A stretch of 64,000 bases of DNA from an uncultured Acidobacteriia bacterium (GTDB lineage: Bacteria; Acidobacteriota; Terriglobia; Bryobacterales; Bryobacteraceae). A program made the translations under genes and the position numbers. Position 1 is the first letter of the stretch, and the number at the start of each line of letters is the position of its first letter. This document shows, one piece after another, positions 9,852 through 20,188 of the stretch. Location: positions 28,985 to 92,984 of the forward strand of contig CAIVPR010000179.1 of NCBI GenBank assembly GCA_903907865.1, in the 5' to 3' direction. The notes under the pieces are model-generated. The model did no database searches. It was not told the origin of the DNA and saw nothing but the letters and a program-made list of their open reading frames with translations.

Positions 9852-11663
9852 TTATTTTCTCTCCGTCAGTTTCACCTTGGTTGAGACCTTCTTGTCCCCC
9901 CGCAGAACCTCGACCAGCACCTCGTCGCCCGCCTTGTGGGACCGCAACGCATAGGTGAAGTCGTACAAGTTGGCGATGTCGCGGTCCCCGAACGTGATGA
10001 GGATGTCGCCCGCCTTCAGGCCGCCAAGCGCCGCCGGAGACCCTTCCTTGACATCGGCGAAGCGCACACCCTTCGGCGGCTCCGCGAAATCGGGGATACT
10101 GCCGAAGTTCGGCCCGTAGCCGCCCCCACCGCCGCTAGATGACGGCGCGTTGTCGCCGCCGTGCGCGCTCACCTTGGGCTCAACCCGGATGAACTTCGGC
10201 ATTTCCGGTGCCCCGTCCACCTGCCCCGCGATGTCGGCCACCAAGCTCAACACCTCGACCGCCGCCGCGCTGTCGATCTTGTCCCAAGTGTCGCCCGGCT
10301 TGTGGTAATCCCCGTGCAGCCCCGAGAAGAAGAAGAGCACCGGCACCTGCTTGGTGGTGAACGAGGTGTGGTCGCTTGACCCGTAACCGCTGTCGGAATA
10401 ATCGATCTGGAACTTGTATTTCGACGCGCTGGAGTCCAGAAGCGGCTTCAACCCTGTCCCGGTACCGGCACCGCCAACATATAACTTGCCTTCGCGCACC
10501 CGGCCGATCATGTCCAAATTGGTCATCAGGGCCGCTTTGGCCAAGGGCAACAGGGGGTGGTTGGCGTAGTAGCCGGACCCCAGCAGCCCCAGTTCCTCCC
10601 CCGCGAAACTCAGGAACAGCATCCCGCGCTTTGGCTTGGGCTTGCCCGCGAAGTAGCGGGCCAATTCGAGCACCCCGGCGGTGCCGGACGCGTTGTCGTC
10701 CGCCCCCGGATGGACGGTTCCAGCCATGGACGGTGCCATGGAATACTGTTCTCCCAGCCCGAGGTGGTCGTAATGCGCCCCGATGACCACGTACTCGTCG
10801 GTCTGTCCCGGCAGGTAGGCCACCACATTGTTTACGGTCTTGACCTCGCGCTCGATCTCGATTTTTTCGTGTATCCGTACGCCGGCCAATTCGAACGACT
10901 GCGGCTTGAGGTCCGTGTCGAGGGCCTTTTCCAAATCCCTCAGCGACTTGCCACCCAGCCATGCGTTCGCAACATCCTCTTTCACTTGGATGGTGGGAAT
11001 CGGTGCCTCGGCCGGACCGTCGGTGCGTCCGAAGGTCTCGAGCGACTCCGTGTCCGTCGCGTGGTTCATCCGGTCCGCAACCACGATCACGCCTCGCGCG
11101 CCGTGCGCCCTCGCGTTGGCCGTCTTGCTATAGGTCTGGGCGTGGTCGGTGTAGACCTTGCCCGCGAAAATGCTCTTTTCGTCGAACTCCTGCGGCTCGT
11201 GCGCCAAGACCAGAACGAACTTGCCCTTGGCGTCGATCCCCTTGTAGTCGTCGTAGTTGTACTCGGTGGCGGTAATCCCGTAGCCTGCGAAGACGACCGG
11301 CGCGTCGAACGTGCCGCTGGCCGAGAAGCTCAACGGAATGAAGTCCTTCTCGGGCTGCAGGTCCGTGGTCTGGCCGCCAACGGAGACGTCCAGTTGGTTC
11401 CGCTTCCCCAACTTCGCCGCCGTCGTGACTTGGAACGGCTGCAAATAGCCGGTTCCCGCCACCGGCTTTAAGCCCAAGGCTTGAAACTGTTTGGCGATGT
11501 AGGCGGCTGCAGCCTCCAACTCGGGGGAGCCGGTGGCCCTTCCGCGCAACTCCGGCGACGCTAGGTACTTGATGTGGTCCAAGTAACGACCTGCGTCAAA
11601 GCCCGGGAGAGCCGCCCTGAGGAGCCCGGAAAGGACGAATGAAATTAGGATGATGCGGCGCAT
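9852..11663 (-). CDS. M28 family metallopeptidase with PA-like and PDZ domains
   Basis: VVIGAHYDHLG, GADDNASGTAGVLELARYF, FAGEELGLLGS; C-terminal PDZ-like segment. Confidence 0.9.
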   Translation of the reverse strand: MRRIILISFVLSGLLRAALPGFDAGRYLDHIKYLASPELRGRATGSPELEAAAAYIAKQFQALGLKPVAGTGYLQPFQVTTAAKLGKRNQLDVSVGGQTTDLQPEKDFIPLSFSASGTFDAPVVFAGYGITATEYNYDDYKGIDAKGKFVLVLAHEPQEFDEKSIFAGKVYTDHAQTYSKTANARAHGARGVIVVADRMNHATDTESLETFGRTDGPAEAPIPTIQVKEDVANAWLGGKSLRDLEKALDTDLKPQSFELAGVRIHEKIEIEREVKTVNNVVAYLPGQTDEYVVIGAHYDHLGLGEQYSMAPSMAGTVHPGADDNASGTAGVLELARYFAGKPKPKRGMLFLSFAGEELGLLGSGYYANHPLLPLAKAALMTNLDMIGRVREGKLYVGGAGTGTGLKPLLDSSASKYKFQIDYSDSGYGSSDHTSFTTKQVPVLFFFSGLHGDYHKPGDTWDKIDSAAAVEVLSLVADIAGQVDGAPEMPKFIRVEPKVSAHGGDNAPSSSGGGGGYGPNFGSIPDFAEPPKGVRFADVKEGSPAALGGLKAGDILITFGDRDIANLYDFTYALRSHKAGDEVLVEVLRGDKKVSTKVKLTERK

Positions 11664-11667
11664 GTCG

Positions 11668-12693
11668 TTACTTTTTCTTGGCTGGAGCCGATTGCAGCGA
11701 GCCGGGCTTGGCGTCCGGAGCCGCTCCGCCGAAGGTCGGCAGCCGAACATCGCAACCGCAGTCCTCGCCCGCGTTCTTGGCCGTCTTCTGGTAGCCGATC
11801 TCGAAGTCGATGACGTACTTCAGGTCAGGCCACGAGGATACGCCGCCCAGCCGCCGACCGTTGACGAAGATCGTCGGGGTCTGGTTGACCGAAAGGCTTT
11901 GGCCGATCAACTGCGACCGGTCCACCTCCTTCTCGGTGTCCTTGGACTCGATGCAGCTGTTCAATTGAGCGGCATCAAGGTCCGACTTGGTCTTGGCGAA
12001 CTCCAGCACCTTCGCGGTCAGGTTGTCGGCGTTGATGTCGGCCTGCTTGTCGAAGATCCAATCGTGGAAATCCCAATAGGTGGACGCACTCTGCTTGAAC
12101 ACGCACCGACCGGCGCGCGCCGCGGGACGCGCCCACGGATGGATCTGCTCCAAGGGATAGTCGAAATAATAGAGCCGGACCTCGGTCGGGAAGGCCTTCA
12201 AAAGGTTGTCGCGGAGGGATTTCGATTGTTCGCGGCAGTACGGGCACTCGTAGTCGCTGAATTCGGCGATCACCACCGGCGCGCCGGGCGTGCCGAACGC
12301 CGGCTGGCCCTCGGTCTTGATCTTGTCCAGTTCCGGCTTGAACGGGTTGGCTGCGATGTCGTAGACCAAGCCGCGGATGATCCGCTGTCCGTCGTAGGAA
12401 ATGTAGAACTTTTCGTCCTGCATCTGGGCCCCGCTGATGCCGCGTACGGAGACCTCGTAGTAGCCGGGCATGGGGCCCGGTTTCTGGTCCTTGATGTCGA
12501 CGGTGATGCCCTCGGGCCAGACGAACAGATGGCGTACGTAGGCTTCGAGATCGGCCTTGCTGAGGGCCGACTTCTTGGCGGACGCAGGGCCAGCCGGAGC
12601 CGGTACCTTGACCGGTGCCGCCGGTTTCGGGGCCGGGGTCTGTGCGGCCAGCACGCCGGCAAGCGACAGAATCGGGATGAGCTTCTTGACCAT
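11668..12693 (-). CDS. DsbA-like thioredoxin-fold protein
   Basis: FSDYECPYCREQSKSLRDNLL CxxC motif; signal peptide. Confidence 0.85.
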   Translation of the reverse strand: MVKKLIPILSLAGVLAAQTPAPKPAAPVKVPAPAGPASAKKSALSKADLEAYVRHLFVWPEGITVDIKDQKPGPMPGYYEVSVRGISGAQMQDEKFYISYDGQRIIRGLVYDIAANPFKPELDKIKTEGQPAFGTPGAPVVIAEFSDYECPYCREQSKSLRDNLLKAFPTEVRLYYFDYPLEQIHPWARPAARAGRCVFKQSASTYWDFHDWIFDKQADINADNLTAKVLEFAKTKSDLDAAQLNSCIESKDTEKEVDRSQLIGQSLSVNQTPTIFVNGRRLGGVSSWPDLKYVIDFEIGYQKTAKNAGEDCGCDVRLPTFGGAAPDAKPGSLQSAPAKKK

Positions 12694-12723
12694 TCTCTTA
12701 AACCTTCCTACTGGGACTGCCAC

Positions 12724-14265
12724 CTACATCACCGGACCGATGCGCCACGGCACGAATTCGTGGTGGCCGAGAATTTCCGCCTTGGTGCGCTCGCCCGACG
12801 CCGCCCGCAGGATTGTGTCGAAGATGTCCTTGCCCACTTCCTGCACCGTCCGGTCGCCGTCGGCAATCGCGCCCGCGTTGATGTCCATATTGTCGAGCAT
12901 CCGCCGGTACGTGTTGCTGTTGCTCGCGATCTTGATCACCGGCACGGTCGGGAACCCGATGGCCGACCCCCGCCCGGTGGTGAAGACGATCATGTTGCAA
13001 CCGCCCGCGGCGAGACCGGCAAGCGAAGGCGGATCGTAGCCCGGCGTGTTCATGAAGTTGAAGCCGGGCACCGTGATGCGTTCGGCATAGCCGACGGCGT
13101 CGTTCAGCGTGGAGGCTCCTGCCTTGGCGACCGCGCCCAAGGACTTTTCGACAATGTTCGTCAAGCCGCCCTCCTTGTTACCGGGGGAAGGATTGTCGTC
13201 AAAGGTGCCGCCGGTAAACTGCTTGAGGTAACGCTTGTACATGTCGACGTAGCCGAGCAGCTTCTCCGCTACCTCGCGGTTGCGCGACCGGCGGACCAGC
13301 AGGTGTTCGGCCCCGAAGATCTCCGTCGTTTCCGCCAAGACCGTGGCGCCGCCGAGCGCGGCCAGCATGTCGGACGCCACGCCCAACGCCGGGTTGGCAG
13401 TGATGCCGGAGAACGAGTCCGACCCGCCGCAATTCAGACCCAATGTGATCTTCGATGCAGGCACGGTGGTGCGCTTCTCGGCGGCGCACTGCTCCAGCAA
13501 CTGCTTGATCTCGCGGCGTGCGGCCTCGGTGGCTCCGCGCGTGCCGCCGGATCCTTGGAGCGTCAGTCCGACCAGCCGGTCCGTGCGGGGCGCGTTCGGC
13601 CCCAAGTAGTGTTCGATCTGGTTGACTTCGCAGCCCAGGCCGAGGATGACGGCCGCGGAGACGTTGGGGTGCGCCAGTACGCCGGAGAGAGTGCGGCGCA
13701 ATTGCCGCTCGTCCTCGCCCCGCGACATCCCGCAGCCTTCGCCGTGGGGAAACGCGACTACGCCGTCTATGTTGTCCGGCAAGGTTTCACCCAGGAAGCT
13801 GCGTTCGATCAACTGCGTCGTGTAGGCCGCGCAGTTGCTGGCCGCGACGACGGCGATGTAGTTGCGCGTGCCCACCCGCCCGTCCTCTCGGACATAGCCC
13901 TCGAAAGTGGGCATGTTGGCGGGCGTCGGCGGAAACGGGACCTCGCCCACGGGGAATTGGTAGTCGAACGCCATTTCCTCGAAGGCCACGTTTTGGGTGT
14001 GGACGTGTTCACCTATGCGGATCGGGCGGCTGGCCGGGCCGATGCGTTGGCCGTAGCGGTGCAATTGGGATCCGGCCGCGATGTCCGTCAGGGCGATCTT
14101 GTGGCCTGCGGGGACCGGCGTCGCGACTGTCAATTCCACGCCTCCGATCCGCAGCACCTGGCCGGGCGTAAGGGGCACGCGCGCGATCGCGACATTGTCG
14201 GACGGGTGCAGCTGGATGGCGGAATTTTCGGGGGTCGGGAGCTTTTGGATTTCTAGAAGAGCCAT
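12724..14265 (-). CDS. UxaA/altronate dehydratase family protein
   Basis: N-terminal SAF-like part plus [51 protein letters not shown]. Confidence 0.9.
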   Translation of the reverse strand: MALLEIQKLPTPENSAIQLHPSDNVAIARVPLTPGQVLRIGGVELTVATPVPAGHKIALTDIAAGSQLHRYGQRIGPASRPIRIGEHVHTQNVAFEEMAFDYQFPVGEVPFPPTPANMPTFEGYVREDGRVGTRNYIAVVAASNCAAYTTQLIERSFLGETLPDNIDGVVAFPHGEGCGMSRGEDERQLRRTLSGVLAHPNVSAAVILGLGCEVNQIEHYLGPNAPRTDRLVGLTLQGSGGTRGATEAARREIKQLLEQCAAEKRTTVPASKITLGLNCGGSDSFSGITANPALGVASDMLAALGGATVLAETTEIFGAEHLLVRRSRNREVAEKLLGYVDMYKRYLKQFTGGTFDDNPSPGNKEGGLTNIVEKSLGAVAKAGASTLNDAVGYAERITVPGFNFMNTPGYDPPSLAGLAAGGCNMIVFTTGRGSAIGFPTVPVIKIASNSNTYRRMLDNMDINAGAIADGDRTVQEVGKDIFDTILRAASGERTKAEILGHHEFVPWRIGPVM

Positions 14266-14289
14266 GTTTTCAGTTGGTTGGCGCCGGTT

Positions 14290-14889
14290 TCAGCGCATCA
14301 GGATATGTTCGGTGGTCTGTCCGCCGCTGTGCAGGTGCAGGCGGTTGTAGAGCGGGTGGAACCAGAGGCCGGTGCCGTCGGGGGTGGCGGGAATTTCGGC
14401 CGGGGAGTCGATGAAAATGCCGGATTCGGTGTCGTCCTCGTCCCGACCATCGTCGAGCAGCTTGCCGATATGGGCGTGGAGGTGGCATTGGGTCCGCGAG
14501 GCGTCGCCGTTGAATGCGATCCCCCACTGGTCACCCCAGACTTCCTTGGCCTTGGCGATGGCGGCGGACCAGAACCGGAGGCGCTCGGCGGGAGACATGC
14601 GGGCGAGCGGATTGGCACCATCATAAACGGCGCGGGGCACAGCCAGCCAGCGGTTGGGCTTGGTGGGATTCACGTCCTTGATGAGTAGGACGGGCTCGTC
14701 GCCCGGATGTTTCGAGATTTCGACACACAAACTGCAGGTGCGCTGGGCGGCTGAGCGGGGGTCGGACAGATCGCAGACGCAGCCGCGGATGTCGGCCCGC
14801 AGGGCAGAAACCGTGAGGAGTATCGCGATAAGACAGGCCCGCACCAAATCATTAGTATATGGGGTGCCGGCTGTCATGAGAGGCGGCAC
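14290..14889 (-). CDS. HIT-like / CDP-diacylglycerol pyrophosphatase-like protein
   Basis: CHLHAHIGKLLDDG histidine-rich motif; signal peptide. Confidence 0.6.
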   Translation of the reverse strand: MPPLMTAGTPYTNDLVRACLIAILLTVSALRADIRGCVCDLSDPRSAAQRTCSLCVEISKHPGDEPVLLIKDVNPTKPNRWLAVPRAVYDGANPLARMSPAERLRFWSAAIAKAKEVWGDQWGIAFNGDASRTQCHLHAHIGKLLDDGRDEDDTESGIFIDSPAEIPATPDGTGLWFHPLYNRLHLHSGGQTTEHILMR

Positions 14890-15019
14890 TCCGATACGGG
14901 GAAACAGCAGCCGGCGCAGGGCGTTGACGGCTGTCGTCAGGCACGTCGGCGCGGTACCCCTCCGGGCTGGCTCGCCCGCCGTGTGCGGTCGACTCGACGT
15001 TTGATATTCTCACTAGGCA

Positions 15020-16195
15020 ATGGCAGACAACGGAATTCGGTTTTCGCGGGTGGCCGCGACATTTGCGCTCATGGCGCTCGTAGGCGGCGCGCAGACGGCG
15101 GGACCGGTTTTCGACCCGATCATGCGGTCGCTCCTCGACAGCCACCAGTTGGCCGGGGCTGTTGTGATGGTGGCGTCCAAGGACTCTGTGTTGAATCTGG
15201 AGGCGTCCGGTTACGCCGATCTCGCGGCCAAGACGCCCATGAAAACCGATTCCCTGTTCTGGATCGCATCCATGAGTAAGCCGATCACGGCGACCGCATT
15301 CATGATGCTGGTGGACGAGGGCAAGGTCAACGTCGACGATCCAGTGGAAAAGTATTTGCCCGAATACAAGAACCAATGGCTGGCGGTCGAGGAGGACAAG
15401 GAGCACCTGCTGTTGCGGCGACCCAAGCAGAAAATCCTCGTCCGGCACATTCTGAGCCATACGAGCGGATTGCCCGCGACGTCCCTGATCGAACAGCCAA
15501 CGCTGGACCTGCTGCGGCTGCGCGACGCCGTGCTCAGCTACACGCTGACTCCGCTGAAGACGGAGCCGGGAACAAAGTACTCGTACTCGAACGCCGGGAT
15601 CAATACGGCCGGTCGGATCATTGAAGTGGTTAGCGGAATGCCCTACGAGGAGTTCCTGCAGAAGCGGCTGTTCGACCCGCTGGGGATGACGGACACGACG
15701 TTCTGGCCCAGCGAGGCGCAACTCAAGAGGCTGGCAAAGTCGTACAAGCTGAAGAAGGACGGGAGCGCGCTGGAGGAAGAGACTGTGACCCAGTTGCGGT
15801 ATCCGCTCAACGACCGGTCGCGGCAGCCGATGCCGGCGGGCGGGCTGTTTTCCACGACGGCGGACACGCTGCGCTTTTGCCAGATGATTCTGAGTGGCGG
15901 GGTGTACAAGGGTCGGCGGTACTTGTCCGAGGCGGCGCTGAAGCAGATGACGTCGTTGCAGACGGGCGATTTGCCGGAGGGGTATGGATTCGGCTGGTCG
16001 GTGTTGAAGAAGGCCGCAGGGGACGGACGCAGCGCTGGAACGTTCGGACACGGCGGCGCGTACAAGACGGCGATGTGGATCGACCCGGCGCTGGGGCGGA
16101 TTTTCATTCTGATGCGGCACGAGGCTGGGACCGACAACACAAAGCTGGAGCCGGATTTCCTGAAGTTGGCGGTGCAGCGGTTCGGGGGACGGTAA
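15020..16195 (+). CDS. serine hydrolase, beta-lactamase family
   Basis: FWIASMSKPITATAFMMLVDEGKV (SxxK), YSNAG, HGGAYKT. Confidence 0.9.
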   Translation: MADNGIRFSRVAATFALMALVGGAQTAGPVFDPIMRSLLDSHQLAGAVVMVASKDSVLNLEASGYADLAAKTPMKTDSLFWIASMSKPITATAFMMLVDEGKVNVDDPVEKYLPEYKNQWLAVEEDKEHLLLRRPKQKILVRHILSHTSGLPATSLIEQPTLDLLRLRDAVLSYTLTPLKTEPGTKYSYSNAGINTAGRIIEVVSGMPYEEFLQKRLFDPLGMTDTTFWPSEAQLKRLAKSYKLKKDGSALEEETVTQLRYPLNDRSRQPMPAGGLFSTTADTLRFCQMILSGGVYKGRRYLSEAALKQMTSLQTGDLPEGYGFGWSVLKKAAGDGRSAGTFGHGGAYKTAMWIDPALGRIFILMRHEAGTDNTKLEPDFLKLAVQRFGGR

Positions 16196-16320
16196 GGGGC
16201 TTTAGGGCTGGCGCGGCATGAGCAGAGCACCGGGTGGAAGTCGAAAACGAATGCCTGGCGATTCCGACGTCAACCTAGAAACGGCAGTTGGCCGTGTCAC
16301 GGCGCATTCCCGGTTCCCCG

Positions 16321-16396
16321 AACAAACACTCCCTAGCGGTCGTGGCTCTGCCGAATCAGCATGGTACCGAGCCACGACCGCTAGGGAGTGCTTGTT
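16321..16396. repeat. 28-bp inverted repeat (27/28 match) with 20-nt loop
   Basis: AACAAACACTCCCTAGCGGTCGTGGCTC / GAGCCACGACCGCTAGGGAGTGCTTGTT. Confidence 0.95.
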
Positions 16397-16486
16397 TCGA
16401 GCCCTGCGCAGACTCGGAACAAGAGTCCCATCCGGCGCACCGTCGCGTGTCGTACTCTTCTTCGCTAACCTTCCCCTACTGGGCCC

Positions 16487-17758
16487 CTACTGGGCGGCGC
16501 GCACCACGGTGCCGCCCTTCATCACGAACTTCACCCGCTCCAAAGCGCTGACATCCTTCAAAGGGTCGCCCGGAACGGCCACAATATCGGCCAAATAGCC
16601 AGGCTTCAGCACCCCGATCCGCGTCTCCCACCCAAGCAGCTTCGCGGCGTTCATCGTCCCCGCTTGGATCGCCCCCAGCGGCGTCATCCCGTTCTTCACC
16701 AACAGCGTGAACTCGCGCCCCTGCGTCCCGTGCGGAAACGGTCCCACGTCCGACCCCATCGCTACCGGCACGCCGGCGGCCAACTGCTTCTTAAACTCGG
16801 CCTCGTGCAGCCGGATCAGCTCGGCGTAGCGGGCCTTGCGCGCGGGCGAACCAGCGTGGTCGGCGAAGTACTGGAGGATGGTGAAGGTCGGCACGGCGAA
16901 GATGCCTTTTTCGCGCATGATCCGCATGGTTTCGTCGCTCAACTGCTCGGCGTGGTCGATTGACGACACCCCGGCCCGCGCCGCGAACAGGGTCCCCGGC
17001 TCGCCGGAGGCATGCACGGCGACCTTCTTGCCGACCCGCGCGGCCTCGTTCACCGCCGCGGTCAAATCGGCCTCGCTGTACTGCCACGGGGTCTTCAAAT
17101 GCCCGTCGACGATGGAATCCTTGCCCGTCTCGTAGATCTTGATGAAGTCCGCGCCTTCCTTGAACTGCTGGCGGATCACGGCGACCAACTCCGCGGCGTT
17201 GTTTGCGACGGTCGCGTTCGAGAGCACGTGCTGGTCGGGGTTGTAGCCGACGGCGTCCTCGTGGCCGCCTAGAATGTCGACCGCATTGCCGCTGATGCGC
17301 AGGCGCGGGCCGGGAATCAGGTCCTTGTCGATGGCGTTGCGGACGGCGGTGTCGGCGGATCCGGCCCCTTCCGTGCCCATGTCGCGCTCGGCGGTGAATC
17401 CGGCCAGCAGGTCGGCCTTGGCCGCGAGCGTGGCGATGATGGTGCGCTGGGGCACCGACTCCTCCACGGTCTGCAGGTCCTCGGCGCCCGGATGTAGGAA
17501 CAGATGGACGTGGGTGTCGATCAGGCCCGGCAGCAGCGTTGAGTCGCCGAGTTCCACGACCTCCGCGCCGGTGGGGCGGGCCACCGTCGTGCCCACGGAG
17601 ACGATGCGCTCGCCCTGGACGAGGATTTCGCCGGGGGCCGTGACGCGACCGGTTTCGACGTCAAGAACGCGGGCGGCGCGCAGCACGACCGCCTTTTGCT
17701 GCGCGTCAAGCAGTCCGCAACAAAACAAACCCAGTGCCAACGCTACCCGGAAACTCAT
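16487..17758 (-). CDS. amidohydrolase family protein (secreted)
   Basis: LLPGLIDTHVHLFLHPG, AVHASGEPGTLFAARAG, GSDVGPFPHG. Confidence 0.9.
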   Translation of the reverse strand: MSFRVALALGLFCCGLLDAQQKAVVLRAARVLDVETGRVTAPGEILVQGERIVSVGTTVARPTGAEVVELGDSTLLPGLIDTHVHLFLHPGAEDLQTVEESVPQRTIIATLAAKADLLAGFTAERDMGTEGAGSADTAVRNAIDKDLIPGPRLRISGNAVDILGGHEDAVGYNPDQHVLSNATVANNAAELVAVIRQQFKEGADFIKIYETGKDSIVDGHLKTPWQYSEADLTAAVNEAARVGKKVAVHASGEPGTLFAARAGVSSIDHAEQLSDETMRIMREKGIFAVPTFTILQYFADHAGSPARKARYAELIRLHEAEFKKQLAAGVPVAMGSDVGPFPHGTQGREFTLLVKNGMTPLGAIQAGTMNAAKLLGWETRIGVLKPGYLADIVAVPGDPLKDVSALERVKFVMKGGTVVRAAQ

Positions 17759-18825
17759 CGGCGGACCGCCCAGGCCATGCCGTCCGGTTGCTTGCCCGCG
17801 TCGAGACGCCCGGTGATCGTGAGCGTCTTCAGGTCGATGATGGCGACCGAATTCTCCGGGGTGCAGGCGACGAAAGCGCGTGCCCCGTCCGGCTGCATTT
17901 GGATGCCGGCCGCGCCCTTCTCGATCTTGAGGCGCTTGATTTCCTTGCGGGTAGCGACGTCGAAGATCGCGACTTCGGGCGCGCCCAGCATCGACACGAA
18001 GGCCAGCTTGCCGTCCGGCGTGATCTTGAGGCGGTTCGCGGATTTCACGTTGGCTTGCAAGGTTTGGGATACGGCCTTGGCCTTGAGGTCGAGGATAGAG
18101 ATCGTGCCGTCACCCGCGTTGGCCGCCCAGAGTTCGACACCGTTCGGGGCCACGTCGAAGCCTTCGGCACCGGGCCCAACCGGCACCACCGTTTCGAGCC
18201 AATCCTTCCGGGGACCGCCGGGGCCGGGACCACCGGGTCCACGTCCGCCTGGAGGGGGTCCGCCCGGAGGAGGTCCACCCGGTCCACCGGGTCCACGACC
18301 CTGGCCGGGCGTCGTTTCATCAATGATGGTCATGGTGGCGGAGCTGATGTTCGACGTCACCATGCGTTTCAAATCGTCGAACACGTAGATCATGTGGGTC
18401 CGGTTCTGGCCGGTGCCGAGGATCCAGTCGATCTTGCTGGTTGCGGGATCGTAGCTGCCGATGGCCTTTGCCGCTTCGGCCGTGAACCACACCTTGCCGC
18501 CCGCGAACCACAAGCCGTGGGGACCGCGCAGGGGGCCGAGGTCGATGGTGGGCAGGGCCTGGATCTTCACCAGGTCCACCACGGAGATGGTGTTGTAGCC
18601 TCCGCCCGCGTAGTTGGAAATATAGGCGGTCTTGCCGTCCGCCGACACGGTGACTTCGTGGGGATCCGGACCGCTCGGGGCCTTGCCCAGCACCTTCAGG
18701 GAGACCGGATCGATGACCGACAGCGTCTGGTCGGCCTTGGAAAGGACCAGCAACGACTGGGACTGTGCCCAGGCGCCGGTAGCGCAAAGGAGCAGGGCCG
18801 GGAAGAGGATGGATCTACGCTTCAT
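17755..18825 (-). CDS. YVTN-type beta-propeller protein with Gly/Pro-rich insertion
   Basis: Repeated SADGKTAYISNY / PDGKLAFVSM / PDGARAFVACT blades; signal peptide MKRRSILFPALLLCATGAWA. Confidence 0.85.
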   Translation of the reverse strand: MKRRSILFPALLLCATGAWAQSQSLLVLSKADQTLSVIDPVSLKVLGKAPSGPDPHEVTVSADGKTAYISNYAGGGYNTISVVDLVKIQALPTIDLGPLRGPHGLWFAGGKVWFTAEAAKAIGSYDPATSKIDWILGTGQNRTHMIYVFDDLKRMVTSNISSATMTIIDETTPGQGRGPGGPGGPPPGGPPPGGRGPGGPGPGGPRKDWLETVVPVGPGAEGFDVAPNGVELWAANAGDGTISILDLKAKAVSQTLQANVKSANRLKITPDGKLAFVSMLGAPEVAIFDVATRKEIKRLKIEKGAAGIQMQPDGARAFVACTPENSVAIIDLKTLTITGRLDAGKQPDGMAWAVRR

Positions 18826-18879
18826 CTCGACCACCATACCACCTTCGAACTGCAACCGGCACGCTATCCTGTTTTGTTC

Positions 18880-20166
18880 GTGCCGCATTCCAACCCAACA
18901 CCACTTACGCGCCAACAGCGCCGGTCCTTCCTTGCGGCGTGGGGCGGAATCGCGCTCGACGGCGTTGATTCCTTCATCTACGCGCTCGTTCTGGTCCCGG
19001 CCATGAAGGAGTTGTTGCCGAAGTCCGGAATCCCCGCGACTCCCGGCAATTTGGGCCTCTACGGTAGCATCCTGTTCGCAATCTTCCTCGTCGGCTGGGG
19101 CTTGGCCTCGGCCTGGGGCCCGCTGGCCGACCGTTTCGGGCGCGTCCGCACCATGATGCTGGCCATCCTCTTCTATTCCGTGTTCACCTTTCTTGGTTGC
19201 GTGGCGCAGGATGTCTGGCAGTTGGGCCTGTTCCGCATGCTGGCCGGCTTCGGCGTCGGCGGCGAGTTCGTCGGGGCGACGGTGCTGGTGGCGGAAGGCA
19301 TGCCGGAGAACCGGCGGATCCAAGGTGCCGGGTGGATGAACAGCGGCTACTACGTGGGGACGTTTATCGCGGCGGCGCTGAACTACATTGTGGGGTCGCA
19401 CTACGGTTGGCGCGCCATGTTCGCGGTGGGCGGGTTGCCGGCGTTGTTCATCGCGTATATCCGGTACGGGGTCGAGGAACCGCAAAAATGGCGGGACCGG
19501 AACGCCGAGACCGGCGGCATCTCGGTGCGCGAGTCGTTCATGGGCCTGTTTACCCCCGAATACCGCCGCAGGACGGTGCTCAACTGCACGTTGATTCTGA
19601 TCTCGATGATCGGGCTCTGGGCCGGTTCCGTCTACGCGCCCGGGGCGGTGACGCAGGTGGCGGTGCGCGAAGGCTATTCCGCTGCGGACGCCGCCAAGAT
19701 CGCTTCGTGGGCGACGATGCTGCTGGCGGCGGGCACCATCATCGCCTGCCTTTGCATGCATTGGATCACGGAACGGCTGGGACGGCGCGGGGCGGTGGCC
19801 TTCTTCTTCGCCGTGATGGCGGTGTCGGTCTCCTTCGGATTCGGTTACGCGTTCTACCTGAAGGAACACGCGCTTACGGTGTTCATAGCGTCGCTGTTCT
19901 TCGTGGGAATCGGCGGCGGGTCCTTCCCCGTCTATTTCGCTTGGTTGCCCGAGCAGTATCGGACGGCGAGCCGAGGCAGTTCGCTGGCGTTGGCGATGGG
20001 GGTGGGACGGTTTGTGGCGGCCGGGGCGACATTCCTGGTCGGAGCCGGAATTTCCCGCTACGGCAGCATCGGAGTGCCGGTCGCTACGACGTCGCTGGCC
20101 TTCGTCATCGGCCTTTGTTTGGTGTGGCAGGGGGTCGAAACCAAGGGCGGGGCATTGCCGGACTAG
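18880..20166 (+). CDS. MFS transporter
   Basis: GTG start; multiple TM segments; GPLADRFGRVRTMML signature. Confidence 0.9.
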   Translation: MPHSNPTPLTRQQRRSFLAAWGGIALDGVDSFIYALVLVPAMKELLPKSGIPATPGNLGLYGSILFAIFLVGWGLASAWGPLADRFGRVRTMMLAILFYSVFTFLGCVAQDVWQLGLFRMLAGFGVGGEFVGATVLVAEGMPENRRIQGAGWMNSGYYVGTFIAAALNYIVGSHYGWRAMFAVGGLPALFIAYIRYGVEEPQKWRDRNAETGGISVRESFMGLFTPEYRRRTVLNCTLILISMIGLWAGSVYAPGAVTQVAVREGYSAADAAKIASWATMLLAAGTIIACLCMHWITERLGRRGAVAFFFAVMAVSVSFGFGYAFYLKEHALTVFIASLFFVGIGGGSFPVYFAWLPEQYRTASRGSSLALAMGVGRFVAAGATFLVGAGISRYGSIGVPVATTSLAFVIGLCLVWQGVETKGGALPD

Positions 20167-20188
20167 TTTCCGGCTAAACTTGAAGGCA

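Noticed and set aside
11650-14256. 868-aa plus-strand ORF
   Set aside because: Antisense to the DsbA-like and UxaA genes, which have strong family motifs
16321-16396. Considered as an IS terminal inverted repeat or CRISPR unit
   Set aside because: No transposase between arms and no spacer-repeat periodicity; treated as a palindromic element
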